This document shows positions 26,507-35,450 of a DNA stretch of 64,000 bases, in pieces. The stretch lies in assembly GCF_005116665.1 (NCBI RefSeq), contig NZ_SWCJ01000010.1, forward strand, positions 62,001 to 126,000, given 5' to 3'. The notes under the pieces are model-generated. The model saw nothing but the letters and a program-made list of their open reading frames with translations. It was not told where the DNA came from and ran no database searches. Made by a program: the position numbers and the translations under genes. Position 1 is the stretch's first letter, and every line of letters begins with the position of its first letter. This stretch comes from Ferrimonas aestuarii (lineage in GTDB: Bacteria; Pseudomonadota; Gammaproteobacteria; Enterobacterales; Shewanellaceae).

Positions 26507-27921
26507 GTATAGGTAACATCGCTTTACGAGGCGTGTCTTGGACTGCACTGGGAACCGTGGTTCGAGGTGTGGTTCAGTTTACTCGTTTGATTATCGCGGC
26601 CAGAATTCTAGAAGCGGCAGAGCTTGGTGCATTAGCCTTAGTCAACTTGGTGATTGGCTTAGCTTTCATTATTGGTGATGGTGGTTTCGCTAGCGCGTTC
26701 ATCTACTACAGGGATTTAAGCCAATCACGAAAAAACCAGCTGTATACGCTATCTATTCTTATCGCGGCGGTGTTGTCTCTGGTTTTATTCTCAACGTCGA
26801 GCATTATTGAATCATTCTTTAACATACCAGGCAGTGGTCTGCTATTGGCCTGGATTGCCCCTATTTTCATATTTCGAAGCCTTTCCCAACTGCCTATCGC
26901 ATCTCTTCAAAAAGAGCTGAAGTTTAAAGATATTGCCAAGATTGAGATCGTAAGCTCATGTTCGGGCCTGGCGCTCATGTTTGTGTTGCTGCATTTTGAC
27001 TATCGAGCGCTGGCGATTGTTTGGAGCCAGTTGTTCGCGGTTCTAATGCTCTTTATCACTATGCTTTTTGTGGGTCGAAAGCATCTGTTTTCGCTGTCAT
27101 TGATTCATTTTGAGCAGATCCTTGAGCCACTTAAGTATGGCCTATATCAAACCGGTGATGCTTTAGTTAACTATCTTAGCTCTCAGTTTGACCAACTCTT
27201 GATTGGTAAGGTGCTGGGTGCTGAGGTTCTTGGGTTTTATGCGTATATCAAAGATCTGGTTTTCCGACCCGCGTTGCAACTGATTAATCCTATTGTTAAT
27301 CGAGTGACCTTCCCATTGATGGCGTCCATTGGAAAGTCTCAAGAGAAGGCAAAAGTTTACGCTGGCGTTTTAGAGATTCTGTCTCTCATCAATATTCCCC
27401 TCTACCTGTTTATGGCCTTTTACTCTGAACTAATCCTGACGATTGTTTATGGCCAGGAATGGGCTCAACATGGGACACTGATGTCGTTAATGTCCATCTA
27501 CATGATGCTGATTTCGTTGGTGAACCCCTCTGGAGCATTGATGAGGGCGACCGGGGAGGTTAAGAGAGCATTCTGGTGGAACATTTTTGTTACCGTTGTT
27601 CGCCCAGGGGTTATTATCGCCTCTATCTCTGGCGGCATCGAAGCTGTGGTTGCTTCCCTAGTTGCACTGCAAACGCTGTTGTTCGTTTTACATGTGAAAT
27701 ACTTGATTAAGCCAGTTGTGAACTTAAGGTATATCAGCGTATTCGCGCCTATTTTACTCCCTGTTTTCGCAGCTATTTCCAGTATTGCAATGACTCATTA
27801 TGGCTTGAATTACGGCGGTAATATAGGTGATGAAATTTTAGCGCTGGTGACTGCTCTGGCTTACATCATTATTGTTGCCCCATTCTCTGTTAAAAAACTA
27901 AAGACCATTTTAAGGAAATAA
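26503..27921 (+). CDS. Wzx-type oligosaccharide flippase
   Basis: A polytopic membrane protein of about 472 aa with twelve or more hydrophobic segments, of the polysaccharide transporter/MATE-like superfamily. It flips the lipid-linked repeat unit to the periplasmic face. Typical features are the N-terminal ALRGVSWTALGTVVRGVVQF, ARILEAAELGALAL, and the YLSSQFDQLLIGKVLGAEVLGF segment (about residue 225-245). I place the start at TTG 26503, overlapping the previous stop (TTGA); a TTG at 26482 is an alternative. It pairs with the EpsG-like polymerase at 3440. Confidence 0.85.
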   Translation: MSIGNIALRGVSWTALGTVVRGVVQFTRLIIAARILEAAELGALALVNLVIGLAFIIGDGGFASAFIYYRDLSQSRKNQLYTLSILIAAVLSLVLFSTSSIIESFFNIPGSGLLLAWIAPIFIFRSLSQLPIASLQKELKFKDIAKIEIVSSCSGLALMFVLLHFDYRALAIVWSQLFAVLMLFITMLFVGRKHLFSLSLIHFEQILEPLKYGLYQTGDALVNYLSSQFDQLLIGKVLGAEVLGFYAYIKDLVFRPALQLINPIVNRVTFPLMASIGKSQEKAKVYAGVLEILSLINIPLYLFMAFYSELILTIVYGQEWAQHGTLMSLMSIYMMLISLVNPSGALMRATGEVKRAFWWNIFVTVVRPGVIIASISGGIEAVVASLVALQTLLFVLHVKYLIKPVVNLRYISVFAPILLPVFAAISSIAMTHYGLNYGGNIGDEILALVTALAYIIIVAPFSVKKLKTILRK

Positions 27922-27923
27922 CT

Positions 27924-29708
27924 GTGCCAGGCTTTGTCGGTTTAATTGAAAACAATTTACGTCAAGAGACATTAGGTAACGCTCTCGGCAATCTGTCGGG
28001 TGAGCAATTGTACAGTGTTTTTTCAAAGGGCTTTGGCTTTGGATTTAAGAGCATTCGAGCTGGTGTTGGCGATGACAAGTACGAAGATGAGCGAATTCTT
28101 GTTCAAGTTTTCGGCTATTTGACCGTTGGCGATCTGCCAGCCAAGACCATAAGCCAGCATTTGGCAGAGCGCTATGCTGACGATGAATTGTTTGAATGCT
28201 TGGAGCAGCTAAATGGCTATTTTAGCTTGCTGATTTTTGATAAGTTACTGAATAAAATTCATTTAATCAGTGACCGTTATGCCACTATGCCGCTCTATCT
28301 TTGGATGGATGGCGATCGTTTATTGGGGTTCAGTTCAGAGTTGAAGGGCGTGTCTCTCAATCCGAGCTTTGAGTTGGACTTTGATAAAGAGGCGATTCAA
28401 ACATACCTAAATGTTGGCCACTTCTTAGCGAATCGCACTTGGTTTAAATCCATAGTCAGAATGGAGCCTTCGACGCATATATCGGTGGATCTGACCACTG
28501 ATAAAATGGAGAAGTCCCGTTATTGGACTTGGAGTACGCTATCTAAAAGGAATGATATCTCCTTTGATGAGGCCGTAGAGACCACGGGTAGGTTGTTTAA
28601 GGCTAGCATCGGTAGGTGTTTGTCTGCAGTAACACAGGACAATTTGTCCATCACATTGAGTGGTGGTCTGGATTCTCGAGCACTGTTGGCTGCAGCCGTT
28701 GATGATTATCACGGGGAGATCCAGAGCTTCACTTTTGGTAAAAATGGTTGTGATGATGCGGTGATTGCCGCCAAGGTCAGTGATGTCGCTAAGGTAAACA
28801 ATCACTTCCGAGAAATCGAGTCGGACAATTGGTTTGAAGGGCGAGAGCATGGTGCCTGGTTGACCGATGGCATGCAGAATGTACTGCACATGCATACATT
28901 AAACTCTGTCCCCGCGATCCAAGCGCACTCTAACTTTTTGCTTAATGGCTATATTGGCGACTTAGTTTTAGGTGGCAGTTACCTTCTTGAGGGTAAGAAC
29001 GACGTAAAGGTAAGCATGGCGGATCTAGAGGCGGCGTATGGCGATTCGGCGTCTGATGCTGACTTAGATAATGAGTTTTTCGACTTCTCATCCACGGACC
29101 CAATTTTTATTCAAAATAGGTGCTCTCGATTTGTGTCATTGGGCTCAGATTTGTTGTCCCATGATTTACTGAGCTTAAAACCATTTTGTGACGTCGAACT
29201 GTTGGATTATGTTTATGCTTTGCCTGATGAGTATCGCCGTAATGGCAAGCTTTATCACTCAATGTTATTGAAGTTCTACCCTAATTTCTTTGCTGAAATC
29301 CCGTGGCAGGATACCGGTAAGCCTATTACCGGTAAGGATCCTGTTGTCGAGCAGAGCGATCAATTAAGTTGGAAAGCTCGTCTTCGCCGCCATTTGGTTC
29401 GTGTTATCAAAGGCAGCGTTTTTGAAACCGGCGCCAGGTGGCTACATCGACGCTTTGGAAGCGGTAACAAGTCTTATGTGGACTACAACTTTTGGTTAAG
29501 AGATGCCAAATTTGAGAGCTGGACTAAGTCGCTGTTGACCGATAAAAATGCTGTTTTACAGAGCGTTATCGGCAAGGAAAACATCGATACATTGCTTTCC
29601 GGTTTCTATCAAAAACGCACCGTTCATGCGGAGAGCATTGGAAGCTTGATCTCAGCAGAACTTTACTTCAGAAAGCTGATGGATAGAAAGCAAAACGCTC
29701 CACACTGA
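27924..29708 (+). CDS. Asparagine synthase-like amidotransferase lacking the N-terminal Cys
   Basis: A 594-aa protein with the two-domain plan of AsnB. The N-terminal half resembles the glutamine amidotransferase class II domain (LNGYFSLLIFDKLLNKIHLISD region), and the C-terminal half is the ATP-pyrophosphatase domain with SGGLDSRALLAA (about residue 248). The catalytic Cys that normally follows Met is replaced by Pro (start MPGFVGLI), so glutaminase activity should be lost. It may use free ammonia or a different amine. In polysaccharide loci such proteins are thought to amidate uronic or other acidic sugars; ugd in the same region could supply the uronate. It begins with GTG 2 bases after the flippase stop. 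Confidence 0.8.
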   Translation: MPGFVGLIENNLRQETLGNALGNLSGEQLYSVFSKGFGFGFKSIRAGVGDDKYEDERILVQVFGYLTVGDLPAKTISQHLAERYADDELFECLEQLNGYFSLLIFDKLLNKIHLISDRYATMPLYLWMDGDRLLGFSSELKGVSLNPSFELDFDKEAIQTYLNVGHFLANRTWFKSIVRMEPSTHISVDLTTDKMEKSRYWTWSTLSKRNDISFDEAVETTGRLFKASIGRCLSAVTQDNLSITLSGGLDSRALLAAAVDDYHGEIQSFTFGKNGCDDAVIAAKVSDVAKVNNHFREIESDNWFEGREHGAWLTDGMQNVLHMHTLNSVPAIQAHSNFLLNGYIGDLVLGGSYLLEGKNDVKVSMADLEAAYGDSASDADLDNEFFDFSSTDPIFIQNRCSRFVSLGSDLLSHDLLSLKPFCDVELLDYVYALPDEYRRNGKLYHSMLLKFYPNFFAEIPWQDTGKPITGKDPVVEQSDQLSWKARLRRHLVRVIKGSVFETGARWLHRRFGSGNKSYVDYNFWLRDAKFESWTKSLLTDKNAVLQSVIGKENIDTLLSGFYQKRTVHAESIGSLISAELYFRKLMDRKQNAPH

Positions 29709-31175
29709 TCATAAACTCAGCTGCCAACTCCACTGTGCCCAGAAAGTGGAGTTGGTTTCATTACTCTTTTCTTTAAACTGGGAGTAACTTACCTCTGCGC
29801 TAAGTTCTAGCTTGCCTTTTAGCAGTGGAAACTGGTATCGAGCTTCAACTTGACTCACTTGTTCAGCTTGATCGGTAACCGTATTGGGGCCATTCACCGA
29901 ATTGCTGTTGTCGTGGTTGAGATCGAGATAGCGTAGATTTACCTGCCACTGGTGGCCATTGCGGTGATTGGCGATGGTACCAAAGGTATAGGTATAAGCA
30001 TCGTTATCATAGGTACTGCCGATATTTCGTTTCTGATAGCGGTAGCCGGTTTTGTAGATAAAATGCTCATAGGCACAGTTGTACTCACCGTTACATTTCG
30101 GCGAGGTATCACTGAACTCTAGGAAATGACGAATCTGTGAGTTACCCAGCGCGTAGCTGATGTCCGCACCAAATAGGTAGCTTTTCGCTTGAAATGGAGG
30201 GAAGCGGTCGAGACGGAAGCTGTCTTCACCCATGCTTTCCGCGTACAAGCCCACAGGCAGTTCGAATAACGTGCCACTAAAGCGCATGTCCACTGCGGCA
30301 AGTTGGTTACCAGGCTCGTTGAGTGAGCCCGTGTTGTCATCTCCTGTGAGCATCGACTTCCAAGTATCAAAGCCGCAATCTCGGCCGTCACCACAAAGCT
30401 GCGCACTGCGAGAGATACCAATCTCCAATTGCGGGATCGGCTTGGCGCTGGCTCGGAAAGTCCAAAGTAGGGTGTCTTCGACGGTGCGGTCGTCATTGAG
30501 CCAGCCAATACCAGTGTTGAGTGTCCAAGGGCCAATCCAAGACAACCACTTAGTTTCAAAAGCGTGGGCGTGATTGCGGCTCAAGTTAACACTGGGTAAC
30601 GGACGAGCATTGGTACTCATGGTAAGCGCGGTATCCCAGCCCGGTCCCCACCACATGGCTTGTTGACCTGCTGAGAACACCCAGTTTCCCCATACCATAG
30701 CCAAGTAGGAGTCATCAAAACGAAGGCTCTCGTCATCTTGGGCATCGGCAGCATAGGTGACGGAGAGTTTTCCTGAAAAACGGCTCCCAAGGTACTCCGC
30801 AGAGACTGTGGCTTCTCCGGTTTCTCTAACGGTGCTGTCAAAGTGCTGGAAGCGCGGCGTGTCGCTGGCGCCACCAAACTCCGCTGCAGCAGTCAGTCCG
30901 CCATCCGTTTCCCACTGAGCTCGGCGGCGGACGCGATATAGAGCGTCTTGGCTTTCGTCGGATAAAGTGAGGCCATTGGCATTTTTAAGATCCGTTAATA
31001 TTCCAGACCACATCAATGGAAAGGTGTTTACCGGTACGGTAATGACACCTTCGTCTGCGAGGCGCTGAATATCTGCACGTAGGTATACGTCGTCAGGATT
31101 AACCCATGGGGCAGCTTGAACCGTGCAGGTGAGCAAAGAGAGTACGGTAAAGAGGGGTCTTAAGGCGTGCGACAT
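29709..31175 (-). CDS. Capsule assembly Wzi-family outer-membrane protein
   Basis: A 488-aa beta-barrel protein with signal peptide (MSHALRPLFTVLSLLTCTVQA/APWVNP). The N-terminal segment DVYLRADIQRLADEGVIT and the SAGQQAMWWGPGWDTAL motif (about residue 170) are characteristic of the Wzi family. The rest is alternating beta-strands ending in WAQWSWQLSL, typical of a barrel C-terminus. Wzi binds capsular polysaccharide at the cell surface. It is the only minus-strand gene in the island, converging on the amidotransferase gene and divergent from galE; the 124 bases between them must hold both promoters. It suggests the polymer is cell-attached. Confidence 0.85.
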   Translation of the reverse strand: MSHALRPLFTVLSLLTCTVQAAPWVNPDDVYLRADIQRLADEGVITVPVNTFPLMWSGILTDLKNANGLTLSDESQDALYRVRRRAQWETDGGLTAAAEFGGASDTPRFQHFDSTVRETGEATVSAEYLGSRFSGKLSVTYAADAQDDESLRFDDSYLAMVWGNWVFSAGQQAMWWGPGWDTALTMSTNARPLPSVNLSRNHAHAFETKWLSWIGPWTLNTGIGWLNDDRTVEDTLLWTFRASAKPIPQLEIGISRSAQLCGDGRDCGFDTWKSMLTGDDNTGSLNEPGNQLAAVDMRFSGTLFELPVGLYAESMGEDSFRLDRFPPFQAKSYLFGADISYALGNSQIRHFLEFSDTSPKCNGEYNCAYEHFIYKTGYRYQKRNIGSTYDNDAYTYTFGTIANHRNGHQWQVNLRYLDLNHDNSNSVNGPNTVTDQAEQVSQVEARYQFPLLKGKLELSAEVSYSQFKEKSNETNSTFWAQWSWQLSL

Positions 31176-31299
31176 GGATTAGTATCATTAACGGTAAGGG
31201 AATTGCAGCTATTATATGGTGAACGCGGTAGAATTCCTATCTACACGATTTTTAGGTGAAATTCGCCAAAACAGTTACAGATAAGAGGCAGTGTAGCCA

Positions 31300-32322
31300 A
31301 TGGCTAAACAGATTTTGGTAACCGGCGGCGCGGGTTATATCGGCAGTCATACCTTGGTGGAGTTACTGCAGGCCGGTGATGAGGTGGTGGTGTTAGATAA
31401 TCTGTCTAACAGCAGCCGAGAATCTTTGTATCGTGTTGAGCAGATTACGGGAAAGGCCGCCACTTTCTACGAAGGCGACATTCTTGATGCTGAGCTGTTA
31501 AGTCAGATATTTCGACGTCACAACATTGAGGCGGTGATTCACTTTGCTGGTCTGAAAGCGGTAGGTGAATCCGTGGCTAACCCTGCAATGTATTATCACA
31601 ATAATGTGGTAGGCAGTTTGACTCTGTGTGAGCAGATGGCTAAAGCCGGTGTGTTTAACCTAGTGTTCTCCTCCTCTGCGACGGTCTATGGAGATCCCGC
31701 GAGCTTACCCATTCGAGAAGAATTTCCCGTTGGCGGTACCACTAACCCATACGGTACCAGTAAGTATATGATTGAACGTATTTTGCAGGATTTCTATATT
31801 GCTGATAGCCGTTGGAATATCGCGTTGCTCAGGTACTTCAACCCCGTTGGTGCTCACCCGAGCGGCTTGATTGGGGAAGATCCTAATGACATTCCTAATA
31901 ATTTAATGCCGTACATCAGCCAAGTCGCTATCGGCAAGCGCCAACAGTTGTCCGTATTTGGTGGTGATTACGATACGCCTGATGGTACTGGCGTTCGCGA
32001 TTACATCCATGTGGTGGATCTGGCCAAGGGCCATTTGAGGGCGCTTGAGAAATTGCGCGGTGAGCCCGGTGTGGTGACTTATAATCTTGGCACTGGGGTT
32101 GGCTACAGCGTTTTGGATATGGTTAAAGCTTTTGAAAAAGCCTGTGGGCACTCGATTGCATACCAGATCGTTGAGCGCCGAGCTGGTGACATCGCAGCGT
32201 GTTATGCGGATCCTTCAAAGGCCGCTACCGAGCTTGGTTGGCGTGCGGAACTTGACGTTGATGCGATGGCGGCTGACAGTTGGCGCTGGCAATCACAAAA
32301 TCCGAACGGTTATCAGGGATAA
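31300..32322 (+). CDS. galE: UDP-glucose 4-epimerase
   Basis: A 340-aa SDR epimerase interconverting UDP-glucose and UDP-galactose, and perhaps the GlcNAc/GalNAc forms. It shows [38 protein letters not shown] and catalytic [13 protein letters not shown] (Tyr and Lys), plus [12 protein letters not shown]. All are diagnostic for GalE. It supplies a hexose donor to the polysaccharide pathway. The start follows a weak AGAGG-type site. Confidence 0.96.
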   Translation: MAKQILVTGGAGYIGSHTLVELLQAGDEVVVLDNLSNSSRESLYRVEQITGKAATFYEGDILDAELLSQIFRRHNIEAVIHFAGLKAVGESVANPAMYYHNNVVGSLTLCEQMAKAGVFNLVFSSSATVYGDPASLPIREEFPVGGTTNPYGTSKYMIERILQDFYIADSRWNIALLRYFNPVGAHPSGLIGEDPNDIPNNLMPYISQVAIGKRQQLSVFGGDYDTPDGTGVRDYIHVVDLAKGHLRALEKLRGEPGVVTYNLGTGVGYSVLDMVKAFEKACGHSIAYQIVERRAGDIAACYADPSKAATELGWRAELDVDAMAADSWRWQSQNPNGYQG

Positions 32323-32439
32323 AACCTGCTTAAGTCCTGATTTTTACTGAATATCACTGATATACTCGAGGGAATGATGCGCCGATATCCTGAAGCGCAC
32401 CCCTCGGGAAACAGATTCTTTGTTTTACGGAAATCTACG

Positions 32440-33606
32440 ATGAAAATTGCAATTGCCGGAACCGGCTATGTGGGCCTATCCAACGCCGTGCTATTGGCCC
32501 AGCACAATGAAGTTGTCGCACTAGACATCATTGAAGAGAAAGTTGACCTGCTGAATCAGGGGAAATCTCCTATCGTCGATGCGGAGATTGAGGACTACCT
32601 TGCTAATAAAACCTTGAATTTCACTGCGACCTTAGACAAGCAAGCCGCCTATCAAGACGCTAAGTTTGTTGTGATTGCAACGCCCACAGACTATGACCCG
32701 CAGACGAACTATTTCAATACCAAATCTGTTGAGGCGGTGATTGAAGATGTGATGGCGATTAACCCTGAAGCGGTCATGATCATCAAGTCCACCGTCCCGG
32801 TGGGTTATACCAAGTCGGTGAAAGAGAAGTTCGGCTGTGAAAACATCGTCTTTTCTCCAGAATTTCTTCGTGAAGGTAAGGCGCTGTACGACAACCTCTA
32901 TCCTTCTCGAATCATCGTAGGCGAGCAGAGCGAGCGCGCCGAAGTGTTCGCCAACCTGCTAGTTCAAGGGGCGGAAAAAGACGATATTGCTGTGCTGTTT
33001 ACCGACTCTACTGAAGCGGAAGCGGTTAAGCTGTTCTCCAACACTTATTTGGCGCTGCGTGTGGCTTACTTCAATGAGCTGGATTCCTACGCAGAGACTC
33101 ACGGGCTGGACAGCCGTCAGATCATCGAGGGGGTAGGCCTAGACCCTCGTATCGGCAATCACTATAACAACCCAAGCTTTGGCTACGGTGGCTACTGTTT
33201 GCCTAAAGATACCAAGCAACTTCGTGCAAACTATCAGGAGGTGCCAAATAACATCATCTCCGCCATCGTGGATGCCAACCGTACTCGCAAGGATTTTGTT
33301 GCCGATGCCATCATCGCTAAGCAGCCAAAGGTGGTAGGTGTTCACCGCTTGATTATGAAGTCAGGTTCCGATAACTTCCGTGCTTCTTCGATCCAAGGCG
33401 TTATGAAACGTATTAAAGCTAAGGGCATCGAGGTTGTCGTTTACGAGCCAGTGCTGAAAGAGGACGACTTCTTTAACTCACGTGTTGTTCGCGATCTGAA
33501 CGAGTTTAAGCAGATCTCTGATGTGATTGTAGCCAACCGTCTTACTGACGACATCAAAGACGTGGCAGACAAGGTTTATACTCGCGACCTGTTTGGCAGC
33601 GACTGA
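32440..33606 (+). CDS. ugd: UDP-glucose 6-dehydrogenase
   Basis: A 388-aa enzyme oxidising UDP-glucose to UDP-glucuronate with two NAD. Motifs: [20 protein letters not shown] (Rossmann), [31 protein letters not shown] and the catalytic Cys in [15 protein letters not shown] (about residue 253). The length matches the short Ugd class. The ATG at 32440 starts the Rossmann fold; an ATG 66 bases upstream would only add a non-homologous tail. Its uronate product could be incorporated into the polymer and be the target of the AsnB-like protein. Confidence 0.95.
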   Translation: MKIAIAGTGYVGLSNAVLLAQHNEVVALDIIEEKVDLLNQGKSPIVDAEIEDYLANKTLNFTATLDKQAAYQDAKFVVIATPTDYDPQTNYFNTKSVEAVIEDVMAINPEAVMIIKSTVPVGYTKSVKEKFGCENIVFSPEFLREGKALYDNLYPSRIIVGEQSERAEVFANLLVQGAEKDDIAVLFTDSTEAEAVKLFSNTYLALRVAYFNELDSYAETHGLDSRQIIEGVGLDPRIGNHYNNPSFGYGGYCLPKDTKQLRANYQEVPNNIISAIVDANRTRKDFVADAIIAKQPKVVGVHRLIMKSGSDNFRASSIQGVMKRIKAKGIEVVVYEPVLKEDDFFNSRVVRDLNEFKQISDVIVANRLTDDIKDVADKVYTRDLFGSD

Positions 33607-33625
33607 TTCTCCGATAGCATTGAAC

Positions 33626-33663
33626 AAGATACCTAGAGGCAGTAGGCTCTAGGTATCTTTTTT
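33626..33663 (+). terminator. Intrinsic terminator after ugd
   Basis: Perfect 13-bp stem AAGATACCTAGAG/CTCTAGGTATCTT with an 8-base loop and T-run. The three genes downstream must therefore have their own promoter within about 40 bases, or depend on read-through. Confidence 0.9.
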
Positions 33664-33706
33664 ATATTAACTAAAACTAATTAATACTGTGGCACCGGGA
33701 GTTGTT

Positions 33707-34480
33707 ATGCCGAAAAACTACCAACAGTCCTTTGATATTTTTCGGGATAAAATCTCTGAATTTGTGTCGGAAGACACCTATCCGCACGCTGTTGAAGCTT
33801 TTTTTGAGACCACTCGAGATTGGAATCAGTTTCACGATATCGAGTTTGTGAAGAAATGGTTTACTGACAAAAAGAGCAGTTCAACTTTGGAAGTCGTTGA
33901 TATTCCTATGAACGATGTAAAGGGTTGGCACGTGGACCCAGAAACGGGAAATATTCATCACGAATCTAAGGACTTCTTTGTTATTCATGGTGTTAGAGTG
34001 AAATCTAATAATCGTGAAGTGGAGCTGACTTGGGATCAACCAATCCTAGAACAGGTTGGTTATGACGGTGGAATTCTTGGACTAGTTAGAAAACGTTTCG
34101 ATGGCGTTCCTCACTATTTGTGTGAAGCAAAAGAGGAGCCGGGTAACTACGGAAAAGTTCAGATTAGTCCAACTTTGCAGGCAACGTTTGCCAATATCAA
34201 TCAATCTCATGGTGGCCGAAAACCGAGATTCTCAGAACTATTCTTGAATAAGGAATCGAATCCCGATGTGACGGTACTCTTTGATAGTTGGTTAGCAGAG
34301 GATGGTGGTAGGCTTCATTTGAAGAGAAATAGAGGTATTTTGGTCGAAGTGACTGAAGATTATGATATTTCTCTGCCAAATGATAATTTTATCTGGCTAA
34401 GTCTGTATCAAATCAAGCAACTACTGAAGGAAGATGCTTGGATAAATCCACACGTAAGAGGAATTTTAGCGCATGTCTAG
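33707..34480 (+). CDS. NDP-hexose 2,3-dehydratase family protein (single-repeat form)
   Basis: A 257-aa protein related to the enzymes (for example SpnO, EvaA, TylX3) that remove the C2 hydroxyl of dTDP-4-keto-6-deoxyglucose in antibiotic deoxysugar pathways. Family features seen: GWHVDPETGNIHHESKDFF, WDQPILEQVGYDGGILGLV, HYLCEAKEEPGN and QISPTLQATFANI. The actinomycete enzymes have two homologous halves (about 450-490 aa); this one has a single copy, so it may work as a dimer. The ATG at 33707 follows CGGGAG by 5 bases. Codon use is more AT-rich than in neighbouring genes, suggesting recent arrival of this three-gene block. Confidence 0.78.
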   Translation: MPKNYQQSFDIFRDKISEFVSEDTYPHAVEAFFETTRDWNQFHDIEFVKKWFTDKKSSSTLEVVDIPMNDVKGWHVDPETGNIHHESKDFFVIHGVRVKSNNREVELTWDQPILEQVGYDGGILGLVRKRFDGVPHYLCEAKEEPGNYGKVQISPTLQATFANINQSHGGRKPRFSELFLNKESNPDVTVLFDSWLAEDGGRLHLKRNRGILVEVTEDYDISLPNDNFIWLSLYQIKQLLKEDAWINPHVRGILAHV

Positions 34481-35450
34481 TGGAGTGATTAGAGTTGGTG
34501 TGCTTGGATGCGCAAATATCTCTGATAGGTTTGTAATTCCAGCCATAAAGGCGTTAACTGAACTTTATGAACTAGTTGCAGTTGCGAGCAGAACAAAAAC
34601 TAAAGCAGATCAGTTTGCCGATAAGTATGATTGTTTGGCTATCGATGATTATCAGGAATTAGTCTCCCGAGATGATATCGACTTGGTTTATATTCCTTTG
34701 CCGAATTCACTGCATTACGAGTGGGTTAAAAAATCATTATTATCAGGAAAGCATGTTCTTGTTGAAAAGTCATTGGCTTGCAATCAAAGTGATGTTCAAG
34801 AGCTTAGTGAGTTATCTCGAAGCAAAAACTTGATCTTAATGGAGAATTTTCAATTTCGATTCCATTCTCAGTTGAAAAAAATCAAAGAGCTTATTGATAG
34901 TGGGGTTGTGGGAGAGCTTCGCCTCGTTAAGAGTTGCTTTGGTTTTCCGCCATTTCCTGACGCAAACAACATTCGATATTCGCCTACGCTAGGTGGAGGG
35001 GCCCTGTTAGATGCGGGAGCCTATCCGATTAAGGTTTCTCAAGAAATTCTTGGTGTTGATCTGACGGTTGCGGCGGCTCGCTTAGAGCATAATTCTGAGC
35101 TAGAAGTTGATCTTTGGGGCAGTGGGCAACTGATTCAGAAGAACAGCAGTGTTGTTTCTCAAATCTCGTTTGGCTTTGATAATTTTTATCAATGCAACTT
35201 AGAAATTTGGGGAAGTAAAGGCATGATTAAAGCTAATCGTATCTTTACTTCACCACCTGGAACAGAGGCAATTATTAATGTCGTTACCAATGATGGTAAT
35301 CAAGACATAGTTATTCCTCAAGAAAATCACTTCGAAAACTTGTTGACGCACTTACATGAATGTATATCGGAAGGGCTCAATGAGGAAGTGGGTTTGAATA
35401 TTAATCAAGCTAGATTGATTGAAGAGTTTAAAAGGAAAAGTTGTGAGTAA
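34473..35450 (+). CDS. Gfo/Idh/MocA-family oxidoreductase, probable 3-ketoreductase
   Basis: A 325-aa NAD(P)-dependent oxidoreductase. Rossmann start VGVLGCANISDRFVIPAIKA, then VYIPLPNSLHYEWVKKSLLSGKHVLVEKSLACN with the conserved EKS (usually EKP) substrate-site lysine, and GGGALLDAGAYPI. In 2-deoxysugar pathways an enzyme of this family (for example SpnN) reduces the C3 ketone left by the 2,3-dehydratase. It overlaps the dehydratase gene by 8 bases, so coupling supports consecutive steps. The family is broad and assignment rests mostly on context. Confidence 0.8.
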   Translation: MSSGVIRVGVLGCANISDRFVIPAIKALTELYELVAVASRTKTKADQFADKYDCLAIDDYQELVSRDDIDLVYIPLPNSLHYEWVKKSLLSGKHVLVEKSLACNQSDVQELSELSRSKNLILMENFQFRFHSQLKKIKELIDSGVVGELRLVKSCFGFPPFPDANNIRYSPTLGGGALLDAGAYPIKVSQEILGVDLTVAAARLEHNSELEVDLWGSGQLIQKNSSVVSQISFGFDNFYQCNLEIWGSKGMIKANRIFTSPPGTEAIINVVTNDGNQDIVIPQENHFENLLTHLHECISEGLNEEVGLNINQARLIEEFKRKSCE

